The notes under the pieces were generated by a model. It searched no databases. It was not told where the DNA came from and saw nothing but the letters and a program-made list of their open reading frames with translations. Positions 1-5,364 of a stretch of DNA of 6,506 nt are shown here, in pieces. Position 1 is the first letter of the stretch; every line of letters starts with the position of its first letter. A program made the position numbers and the translations under genes. Source of the stretch: Mariprofundaceae bacterium (GTDB taxonomy: Bacteria > Pseudomonadota > Zetaproteobacteria > Mariprofundales > Mariprofundaceae); NCBI GenBank assembly GCA_015488125.1, contig WFOJ01000093.1:1-6506 (forward strand), given 5' to 3'.

Positions 1-103
1 ATTTGACGATGCTGGCGGCAGTTCCACCGCATCTTGAAAGGGTGAGAAGGTGAACTGGCAGTGGTTTTTCGCATGTGTGCGAGCTGCTGGAATTTGTTGA
101 AAA

Positions 104-125
104 GAGCGGGCTATAGTAGCCGCTC
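104..125 (+). promoter_or_regulatory. Bulged hairpin in the leader of the RRM gene
   Basis: GAGCG (104-108) pairs with CGCTC (121-125), and GCTA (110-113) pairs with TAGC (117-120). This leaves G109 bulged and a 3-base loop (TAG): a 9-bp stem that ends 5 bases before the AGAGGA ribosome binding site (131-136). The loop region contains TATAGT (112-117), which resembles a -10 box, but no good -35 box lies 16-18 bases upstream. The element may therefore be an operator over a promoter, or an RNA hairpin controlling access to the ribosome binding site. No T-tract follows, so it is not a terminator. The structure is seen directly; the role is inferred. Confidence 0.45.
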
Positions 126-141
126 GTTGTAGAGGACCTGA

Positions 142-396
142 ATGAATATTTATGTTGGCAATCTTTCCTTCCGTAGTACGGAGGATGATCTTCGCAATGT
201 GTTTGCACAGTTTGGAGAAGTAAATTCTGTTAAAATCATCACCGATCGTGAGACTGGCCGTAGCCGTGGTTTTGCGTTCGTTGAAATGAATGATGATGAA
301 GGTGGTAATGCGGCGATCGCTTCACTGAATGGCCAGGACCATATGGGTCGTGACCTGACGGTGAACGAGGCTCGTCCCCGTCCGAATCGTTATTAA
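142..396 (+). CDS. Small single-RRM RNA-binding protein
   Basis: This 84-residue cytoplasmic protein consists of one RNA recognition motif and almost nothing else. RNP2 is IYVGNL at residues 3-8 and RNP1 is RGFAFVEM at 42-49, so the exposed aromatic positions that stack on RNA bases (Y4, F44, F46) are all present. Typical surrounding segments are also seen: TEDDLRNVFAQFGEV (13-27) and AAIASLNGQDHMGRDLTV (57-74). The tail is short and basic (PRPNRY), without the glycine-rich extension of many cyanobacterial or plant RRM proteins. The ATG at 142 follows AGAGGA at 131-136 with a 5-base gap. Bacterial RRM proteins of this type bind RNA, and several are cold-induced in cyanobacteria; whether that applies here is not shown. 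The gene has its own terminator downstream and appears monocistronic. Family assignment is very secure; the RNA target is unknown. Confidence 0.95.
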   Translation: MNIYVGNLSFRSTEDDLRNVFAQFGEVNSVKIITDRETGRSRGFAFVEMNDDEGGNAAIASLNGQDHMGRDLTVNEARPRPNRY

Positions 397-467
397 ACCC
401 CGTCTGAATCCAACAGATCAAAGATTGCCTGCTCGTTGAGTATCTGATCTTGCTGGTGTTTACCCTG

Positions 468-481
468 CCTGCCCGGGCAGG
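468..481. repeat. 14-base perfect palindrome (CCTGCCCGGGCAGG)
   Basis: The sequence CCTGCCCGGGCAGG is a perfect inverted repeat with no spacer. It sits 71 bases after the RRM stop codon and 9 bases before the A-tract of the terminator. As DNA it could be an operator-like site. As RNA it could form a second hairpin stacked before the terminator stem. Nothing shows which, if either, is used. Confidence 0.45.
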
Positions 482-490
482 TATCGCCTG

Positions 491-519
491 AAAAAAGCCC
501 GCATTGGCGGGCTTTTTTT
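491..519. terminator. Strong bidirectional intrinsic terminator
   Basis: The stem is GCCCGC (497-502) with GCGGGC (507-512), loop ATTG, followed by seven T residues (513-519). Six A residues (491-496) precede the stem, so the same structure also works as a terminator on the opposite strand. It ends transcription of the RRM gene and isolates it from the downstream block. Confidence 0.93.
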
Positions 520-565
520 ATGTATGCCGACGGAAAATTTCCTCGAAATGAAAAGTGGCATACTC

Positions 566-594
566 TTGTCGATTCGCTTGGTTCATGTGAGAAT
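566..594 (+). promoter_or_regulatory. Candidate sigma-70 promoter of the pilP-nth block
   Basis: TTGTCG (566-571) serves as a -35 box with four of six consensus bases. After a 17-base spacer comes GAGAAT (589-594) as a -10 box, also four of six, preceded by TG one base upstream (586-587) as in extended -10 promoters. It lies just after the terminator and would start transcription near 601. Each box is only moderate, so this is the best candidate rather than a sure call. Confidence 0.4.
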
Positions 595-602
595 AGGCGC
601 TT

Positions 603-625
603 CTGCCCTGATGAGGGCGGTTTTT
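603..625 (+). promoter_or_regulatory. Terminator-like hairpin just before the pilP ribosome binding site
   Basis: CTGCCCT (603-609) pairs with AGGGCGG (614-620), with one T-G wobble and a GATG loop. Five T residues follow (621-625), and the GGAGG ribosome binding site (626-630) begins at once. The layout matches a weak intrinsic terminator placed as an attenuator. If transcription starts near 601, it would instead be a stem at the extreme 5' end of the mRNA, which commonly protects transcripts. The stem is visible; its role is inferred. Confidence 0.45.
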
Positions 626-635
626 GGAGGCTATG

Positions 636-1274
636 ATGTTGCAAGAAATAGTTTGTTCCTTCACCACTATGCGTCACACAGGGCAATATCAGGTTTCTTG
701 CCCTGGTGTGTTCACACCCTTGCTTATGCTGACGATATTGATACCAGCAGGTATGGCCATTGCAGCAACTACATCAGCAAAACAGAACAGTGCGCCACCC
801 AAGGCAACAGCCGTCGTTGCTGATCCTTATTCCGATGCGGTTGACCCTGACTCTGTGGATGCCAGAAAACGCATTTTACGAGCGCCAAAATTTGATATTA
901 ACAAGGTGCGTGATCCGTTTGTCTCCTACCTGGATAAAATGACGGAGCGTGAGCGGCAACTACAGGAGCTCTTGCGTCAGAAGCAGGAAGAAGCACGCCG
1001 CAGAATTGACAGCCGGGTCAAGGAGCCGCTGGAAAGTTTTGATCTTAGCGCCCTGAAGTTTGTTGCCACGTTTATCATGGGAGACCGCAAGGTGGCAATG
1101 GTTGAGGATACTTCCGGCATTGCCTATACCGTTAAGGAAGGAAACTACATGGGGCGCAATAACGGGCGTATCATCAGCATTGAGGATGATAAACTGGTGT
1201 TGCTGGAAAAGCGTATTGATCCGGCAGGCGATATTGTTGACAGCAAGCAAGTGCTTTATCTGAAAAAAGAATGA
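636..1274 (+). CDS. pilP: PilP-family protein, stand-alone
   Basis: The 212-residue product matches the type IV pilus assembly protein PilP, a periplasmic inner-membrane-associated partner that links the PilMNO platform to the PilQ secretin. The family's signature runs from RDPFVSY (92-98), through a charged, probably coiled-coil stretch (100-126), to the beta-rich HR domain (about 130-193) with EPLESFDL, VATFIMGDRKVAMVED and KEGNYMGRNNGRI. A hydrophobic segment at 26-43 ending in AIA looks like a signal peptide or anchor, with an unusually long 25-residue N-region. No lipobox is present, although many PilP proteins are lipoproteins. GGAGG at 626-630 sits 5 bases before the ATG at 636, which decides this start over the ATG at 633 and a TTG at 624. 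ATG 669 would give a shorter signal peptide but lacks a ribosome binding site. No pilM, pilN, pilO or pilQ is adjacent. The family call is firm; the pilus role here is likely. Confidence 0.82.
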   Translation: MLQEIVCSFTTMRHTGQYQVSCPGVFTPLLMLTILIPAGMAIAATTSAKQNSAPPKATAVVADPYSDAVDPDSVDARKRILRAPKFDINKVRDPFVSYLDKMTERERQLQELLRQKQEEARRRIDSRVKEPLESFDLSALKFVATFIMGDRKVAMVEDTSGIAYTVKEGNYMGRNNGRIISIEDDKLVLLEKRIDPAGDIVDSKQVLYLKKE

Positions 1275-1912
1275 TGCTTTCTGATGCCGCAGTTCGGGAG
1301 GTCTTTTCCCGTTTTCAGAAAGCGGAACCTGAGCCGCGCACCGAACTGATTTATCATAACCCCTTTGAACTGCTGGTGGCGGTTGTGCTCTCAGCGCAGT
1401 CCACCGATGTTGCTGTCAACAAGGTAACGCCGGGATTGTTTGCCGAAGCGCCAACACCTAGCCGCATGCTGGCGCTTGGTGAAGCAGGTATTCGTCGGCA
1501 TATTGCATCGCTGGGCCTGTATAACAGCAAGGCGAAAAATCTCATTGGTCTGTGCCGTCGCCTGATTGAGGTATTCGATGGCAAAGTGCCTGATCAGCGC
1601 AGTGATCTGGAAAGTCTGCCCGGCGTTGGCCGCAAGACAGCCAATGTCGTGCTGAATGTTGTGTTTGGCCAACCGACCATGGCTGTCGATACGCATTTGT
1701 TCCGGCTAAGCAATCGCATGGCGATCGCTCCGGGGAAAACACCGCTGGCGGTGGAAAAAGGATTGCTGAAGCGAATCCCCGAAGAGTTTTTGCAACACGC
1801 CCATCACTGGCTGATTCTGCATGGCCGTTACGTCTGCACAGCCAGAAACCCCAAATGCAGTGAATGTCTGGTTAACGACCTGTGCCCGTGGGAAGGCAAT
1901 CCCTTTTATTAA
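1271..1912 (+). CDS. nth: Endonuclease III (DNA glycosylase/AP lyase)
   Basis: Nth removes oxidised pyrimidines from DNA and cleaves the abasic site in base excision repair. At 213 residues it is almost the length of the E. coli enzyme (211) and aligns end to end by eye. The helix-hairpin-helix is LPGVGRKTANVVL (116-128), with catalytic Lys at 122. The catalytic Asp is D140 in AVDTHLFR. The [4Fe-4S] cluster ligands are C189, C196, C199 and C205, in the exact C-X6-C-X2-C-X5-C spacing. The ATG at 1271 overlaps the pilP stop (ATGA), so the two are translationally coupled; ATG 1274 is an equally possible start. All key residues are present, so the enzyme should be active. Confidence 0.97.
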   Translation: MMLSDAAVREVFSRFQKAEPEPRTELIYHNPFELLVAVVLSAQSTDVAVNKVTPGLFAEAPTPSRMLALGEAGIRRHIASLGLYNSKAKNLIGLCRRLIEVFDGKVPDQRSDLESLPGVGRKTANVVLNVVFGQPTMAVDTHLFRLSNRMAIAPGKTPLAVEKGLLKRIPEEFLQHAHHWLILHGRYVCTARNPKCSECLVNDLCPWEGNPFY

Positions 1913-1966
1913 GTGTAGTCTCGTCCGACTTGCAATACCGTTGGCGAGCATCAAGAATGCCGCGCC

Positions 1967-2584
1967 ATGAGTACTCCACGCCCCCAGCCTCCGATGAAAA
2001 CCGGAGAAAAGTTAATGTTTATCGTGGCCGGTGCCTTTGTGGTGCTGGCTTTTATCGGTTTTATTGTCATGCTGATGATTCAGTCCCATGAAGAGAAACC
2101 CATGTTTGAAATGAAAACCCATTTTGAGCTGAGTGCCGAAGGGCAGAAAGGCTCCGAGGCGTTTCGCCTTAATGGCTGCACTACCTGCCACCGGGCCTTG
2201 CGCAATGGCACCAATATGGGCCGCACCGCCGAACTGGACGGTATTGGTTCGCGGCGCACATTACAATGGATTGAGGCCTTTCTGGCCGATCCTGAAAAAA
2301 CCTATGGCGCGCCCACCGTCGATCATGGCGCAACGCCAAAGCGCGCCGATTATGTGGCGAAGATTGATGCCCATACCCGGCATCAGATTGCCGTCTTTCT
2401 TTCCGAGTTGAAATCCGACCCGGGTTCATCAACGGCTGAAGTACCACCGGATGGTCGTTCCGAATTTATCGACAGCATGGTCAAAACATGGGCACCTGCC
2501 GACTGGAAAGAAAAATATCACGATGTGCGTGAAAAGATGCCGACGGCTGATGCATACAGCCAGGACGCAAAGGAGACCCACTGA
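1967..2584 (+). CDS. Membrane-anchored monohaem cytochrome c (NorC/CcoO-like layout)
   Basis: The 205-residue protein has a short cytoplasmic N-terminus, one transmembrane anchor (about 17-38) and a periplasmic c-type domain with haem site CTTCH at 71-75. After the haem site comes a recognisable cytochrome c segment, DGIGSRRTLQWIEAFLADP (91-109), then a helix HQIAVFLSEL (139-148) and a polar C-terminal extension of about 55 residues. This anchor-plus-c-domain layout is that of NorC and CcoO-type electron donors, and the next gene encodes a CcoN/NorB-like protein. No Met-Pro axial-ligand motif is seen; M84 is the only Met within the domain core. The ATG at 1967 lacks a clear ribosome binding site. 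ATG 2015 (residue 17) has GGAG 8 bases upstream, but would place the start right at the anchor. A weak promoter-like pair (TTGCAA 1930-1935, AAGAAT 1953-1958) would suit the later start. The class is firm; the electron partner is inferred. Confidence 0.88.
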   Translation: MSTPRPQPPMKTGEKLMFIVAGAFVVLAFIGFIVMLMIQSHEEKPMFEMKTHFELSAEGQKGSEAFRLNGCTTCHRALRNGTNMGRTAELDGIGSRRTLQWIEAFLADPEKTYGAPTVDHGATPKRADYVAKIDAHTRHQIAVFLSELKSDPGSSTAEVPPDGRSEFIDSMVKTWAPADWKEKYHDVREKMPTADAYSQDAKETH

Positions 2585-3090
2585 TGGCACAGCCCTGGGA
2601 CGATGAAGAATACGTCAAATACACCTTGTGGTTTATTTTCGCCTGCGTTATTTACAGTATGATTGGTTTTTCATGGGGTGCCTTGATGGGCGGCATTGCC
2701 GATTTTCGGCATTTTGTCGATCATCGCATGCATGGTAACCTGATCGTTCGCGCCCATACCCATATCAATCTGTTGGGATGGGTGGAAATGGCGATTTTTG
2801 CCGCTGTTTATTATGTGGTACCACGGCTGGTACGTCGCGGTATTTACAGTATGAAACTGGTCAAGGCGCATTTCTGGATTCACAACCTTGGCCTGATCGG
2901 CATGGTAGTGTTTTTTACCATGGCCGGGGTGATTGGTGGCACGGCCAGCGTTACACAGACGCCGGATGAAGTGGAAGCTCTGGTTCGGCCCTGGCTGGCT
3001 GCCATGGGTATTTTTGGTTCGCTGGTTTTGCTGGCCAATTTCATTTGGGCTTACAACATCTTTATGACCTGTCGGAAGTCGGAGCGCTGA
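2584..3090 (+). CDS. Four-helix haem-copper-oxidase-like protein (N-terminal CcoN/NorB-like)
   Basis: The product has 168 residues and four predicted membrane helices (about 13-37, 61-82, 98-119 and 137-162). The stretch around RAHTHINLLGW (56-66) and FAAVYYVVPRL (72-82) resembles helix II of CcoN/NorB, where a His binds the low-spin haem b; H60 is the likeliest equivalent. KAHFWIHNLG (95-104) and the loop before helix 4 also follow the CcoN helix III-IV pattern. Full-length CcoN or NorB has about 12 helices and 450-480 residues, so this is only the first third. The helices carrying the catalytic metal-site histidines are absent. The gene is intact, with AAAGGAG at 2569-2575 and a TGATG junction with the cytochrome gene, so it is not a decaying fragment. 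It may bind one haem b and pass electrons between quinol or cytochrome c, or act as a NO/O2 sensor or scaffold. Family likeness is good; function is unknown. Confidence 0.75.
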   Translation: MAQPWDDEEYVKYTLWFIFACVIYSMIGFSWGALMGGIADFRHFVDHRMHGNLIVRAHTHINLLGWVEMAIFAAVYYVVPRLVRRGIYSMKLVKAHFWIHNLGLIGMVVFFTMAGVIGGTASVTQTPDEVEALVRPWLAAMGIFGSLVLLANFIWAYNIFMTCRKSER

Positions 3091-3584
3091 TGTTACGCCT
3101 GTGGTCACTGGTCTTGCTAATGCTGCTGACGGCCTGTGATGTTGGTGGCAGCGGCGCTTTTATGACGGGCAAGCAGGTACCCTCAGTGAAAACCAAGACG
3201 CTGGATGATGTTGGCGGTGATCTCTCCAAAATCACCAGCTATCGCTATCCTGATCCGCGTATGTATCGTGTATCCTTTGACGATGCGCTGAAGATGGGCA
3301 AACCCATTGTGCTGGAATTTGCCACACCCGGGCATTGCACGCAATGCGACAAGCAATTGCAGCTACTCAAGGAACTGATGAATGTGTATGAAAAAGATGT
3401 CATTTTTCTGCATATGGATCAGTATTACAACCCTGAGGCCTATGATGCTTTTCAGGTGCGTGGTGAGCCATGGACGTTTGTGATCGATCCCTACGGAAAG
3501 GTGAAAATGGTTTATCCCGGTCGCATTCTGTATCAGGAGCTTGATCCTCTGCTCAAAGATATGACGGCCAGTACAGGAAGCTAA
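3090..3584 (+). CDS. Thioredoxin-fold lipoprotein with CTQC motif
   Basis: The 164-residue product starts with a lipoprotein signal, MLRLWSLVLLMLLTAC, whose lipobox LTAC puts the lipidated Cys at 16. Asp at +2 (D17) would retain it in the inner membrane under the enterobacterial Lol rule. A linker of about 40 residues leads to a thioredoxin fold. KPIVLEFATPGHCTQC (71-86) supplies the beta strand and CXXC pair C83/C86. A cis-proline-like GEPWTFVIDP segment (125-134, P127) follows, then a GKVKMVYPG strand. The CXXC protein is thus tethered on the periplasmic face, beside a cytochrome c and an oxidase-like protein. That fits a role in reducing or assembling haem or metal sites, like CcmG or Sco, though the motif differs from both. 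ATG 3090 has GGAG at 3081-3084 and a TGATG junction with the preceding gene. Fold and lipidation are well supported; the substrate is unknown. Confidence 0.87.
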   Translation: MLRLWSLVLLMLLTACDVGGSGAFMTGKQVPSVKTKTLDDVGGDLSKITSYRYPDPRMYRVSFDDALKMGKPIVLEFATPGHCTQCDKQLQLLKELMNVYEKDVIFLHMDQYYNPEAYDAFQVRGEPWTFVIDPYGKVKMVYPGRILYQELDPLLKDMTASTGS

Positions 3585-3587
3585 ACG

Positions 3588-4055
3588 GTGGCGAAAAAAT
3601 GGGAAGAAGTGCAGTGCACACTGCACGCGGACAAGACTGGTGTGATCTGGGATGTATTGCTTTATGTGCCTACCGTTGGCTTTTTGCTGCTGTGGGGGCT
3701 GAAACTGTGGTTTGCGGGCAATGAAACACAGGGTATGATGGCTTATGGGCTGATGTTTTTAGGCTTCTTTTTTCTGATGGTAGGTGGCAACCGCATTGGT
3801 CGGCGCATGCTGTGGTTGCCTGGCGCGCCCGTGGCGCTGGATATTAATCGCTCGCGCATCAAGCTTTCGCTCAAGGGCGGCGGTGAAGTCGTATTGGTGA
3901 AAGAACTGCGTTATTTCGCCGATCATGCCGGCAAATCCTTCGGCCTGACAGGCATGGATCAACAAGGCGCAAAGCAGCAGTTTGTGCTGCACAACAAACA
4001 GTTTGAGGCGGAAGATTATGAGCGGGTCAAGCGGGCGCTGGAACGTTATGCATAA
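3588..4055 (+). CDS. Unrecognised two-helix membrane protein
   Basis: I do not recognise this 155-residue protein. It has a short polar N-terminus, two membrane helices (about 20-43 and 49-67) joined by a short loop, then a basic turn (NRIGRR, 68-73). A C-terminal domain of about 80 residues follows, rich in beta strand (VALDINRSRIKLSL, EVVLVKELRYF, QQFVLHNKQF) and ending in a helix (DYERVKRALERY). The basic residues after helix 2 favour a cytoplasmic C-terminal domain. The strand-strand-helix pattern recalls PH-like membrane proteins, but that is only an impression. The start is GTG at 3588, with AGGAAG at 3575-3580 seven bases upstream. It begins 4 bases after the lipoprotein stop and overlaps surA by 8 bases, so it is translated as part of the operon. 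It may belong to the cytochrome/thiol cassette or simply bridge to surA. Confidence 0.8.
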   Translation: MAKKWEEVQCTLHADKTGVIWDVLLYVPTVGFLLLWGLKLWFAGNETQGMMAYGLMFLGFFFLMVGGNRIGRRMLWLPGAPVALDINRSRIKLSLKGGGEVVLVKELRYFADHAGKSFGLTGMDQQGAKQQFVLHNKQFEAEDYERVKRALERYA

Positions 4056-5364
4056 ATGGTTCATCGCTGGTATTTGCCTGCTGGCAGGCAGTGTTAGGCT
4101 ATATGCCGGAGCAGTGCCGCTTGATGCGCTGGCTGCAACGGTGAATAACGAAGCGATTAGCTGCTATCAGTTACAGCAGGGCATGCAAACCATGCAGGCG
4201 CAACTGGCGCAAAGTGGCCAGGGCCGCATCGACAAACAGCAGTTGTATCAGCGGGTGCTGGATACGGAAATCATGCTGATCCTGCAAAAACGAGAAGCAA
4301 AAAAACTGGGCATCAGCGTGCCGGACGAAGAAGTGGATCAGGCGATTGAACGGGTGGCTCAGAGTAATGGCCTGCTGGTTTCACAGTTAAAGGCAATCTT
4401 GAAAAAACAGGGCATGGATTTTGAGCGTTACCGCCAGAATATCCACGACCGCTTGCTGGTGAACAAGCTGATTGATCAGTCTGTACGCAGCCAGATCAAC
4501 ATCAGTGACGAAGCCATGCGCGAGTATTATCGCAAATACCTGAAAAATCCCAAGCCCATACGCGAGCTTCATATCCGTCAGATTCTGCTGGCCTTGCCCG
4601 CTTCACCAACGCCGGAAGAGGTGCGCAAAGTGCGTGATCAGGCGCTGGATGTGTACGATCGCTTGCACAACGGCGAGAGCTTTGATCGTCTGGCGGCGCT
4701 GTATTCTGCCAGCGGCAGTAATGCGGATAATGATCTGGGCTGGTTTATGCAAGGTTCGATTTCGCCGGTGTTCAGCGCTGTTTTTGCGCTGCCTGTCGGC
4801 CAGGTAACAGAACCAACCCGTTCGCCAGCAGGCTTTCATATTTTGCAGGCGGCAGAAGAGCGCTGGAAAAAACCCGATGTCGGCGAAGCTTATGATGAGG
4901 TGCATGCCCGTCATATCCTGCTGAAAATCCCGGCATCGGCGAGCGAGACAGAACAAGCCGAGATCATGTTGCAGGCCAAAAAGCTGGCGCAACAGCTTAA
5001 GCATAAGTCCTCGGAAGATTTTGCCGCGCGTGCCAGAGAGGTCTCGCAAGGCCCAAGCGCCAGCAAAGGGGGAGACCTGGGCTGGTTCAAGCGTGGCATG
5101 ATGGTCAAACCTTTTGAAGATGCCGTATTCAGCATGAAGCCGGGAACGGTAAGCGACGTGGTGCGTACGCAGTTTGGCCTGCACATTATTCGCCTGGAGG
5201 AAAAGCGCCATATTGACCCCGGCAGCTACGAAGCCAATCGTGACCGTATCCGCCAGCTATTGACGGAAGCGGAAATGCAAACCCAGGTACCGCGCTGGAT
5301 GGCGCATCTGAAGTCACAGGCGGTGATCAAACAACTGACATGCCCTCAGGGCATGATGGAGTGA
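4048..5364 (+). CDS. surA: SurA periplasmic chaperone / peptidyl-prolyl isomerase
   Basis: SurA carries unfolded outer-membrane proteins across the periplasm to the BAM complex. The 438-residue precursor (E. coli 428) has a signal peptide, MHKWFIAGICLLAGSVRLYA, with cleavage likely after residue 20. The N-terminal chaperone domain (about 25-165) begins with AATVNNEAIS. Two parvulin domains follow: P1 about 172-270 (HIRQILLAL, LGWFMQGSI, GFHILQAAEER) and P2 about 285-386 (HARHILLKI, GGDLGWFKRGMM, FGLHIIRLEE). A C-terminal helix and strand (about 392-432) complete the core. The ATG at 4048 overlaps the preceding gene by 8 bases in the sequence ATGCATAA; an earlier in-frame start at 3982 would lie deep in that gene and add residues before the signal peptide. 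In many Gammaproteobacteria lptD precedes surA; here the two-helix membrane protein gene does. pdxA follows directly, as usual. Confidence 0.96.
   Translation: MHKWFIAGICLLAGSVRLYAGAVPLDALAATVNNEAISCYQLQQGMQTMQAQLAQSGQGRIDKQQLYQRVLDTEIMLILQKREAKKLGISVPDEEVDQAIERVAQSNGLLVSQLKAILKKQGMDFERYRQNIHDRLLVNKLIDQSVRSQINISDEAMREYYRKYLKNPKPIRELHIRQILLALPASPTPEEVRKVRDQALDVYDRLHNGESFDRLAALYSASGSNADNDLGWFMQGSISPVFSAVFALPVGQVTEPTRSPAGFHILQAAEERWKKPDVGEAYDEVHARHILLKIPASASETEQAEIMLQAKKLAQQLKHKSSEDFAARAREVSQGPSASKGGDLGWFKRGMMVKPFEDAVFSMKPGTVSDVVRTQFGLHIIRLEEKRHIDPGSYEANRDRIRQLLTEAEMQTQVPRWMAHLKSQAVIKQLTCPQGMME

Noticed and set aside
3..53. Possible tail of an upstream gene (short open frame LTMLAAVPPHLERVRR ending in TGA at 51-53)
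   Set aside because: It is only 16 codons, other frames are also briefly open, and no family can be recognised, so it cannot be called.
532..542. Short inverted repeat GGAAA-A-TTTCC
   Set aside because: Five-base AT-rich arms are expected by chance in a spacer of this length, and nothing else marks it as a site.
556..570. Sigma-54-like element (TGGCA followed by TTGT) before pilP
   Set aside because: The spacing between the GG and the second G is one base short, and TTGT replaces TTGC. Sigma-54 promoters tolerate spacing changes poorly.
313..1728. Two GCGATCGC octamers (313-320 and 1721-1728), as in cyanobacterial HIP1 repeats
   Set aside because: Only two copies occur, both in coding sequence, and the gene content is proteobacterial, so chance is the simpler explanation.
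1913..1966. Promoter for the cytochrome cassette (TTGCAA 1930-1935, AAGAAT 1953-1958, 17-base spacer)
   Set aside because: Each box matches only four of six bases and the start site would fall almost on the ATG at 1967. It is kept only as a remark in the cytochrome entry.
4603..5211. Long reverse-strand open frame (202 codons) inside surA
   Set aside because: It lies opposite a well-conserved gene, has no recognisable domains, and is a shadow of surA codon composition.
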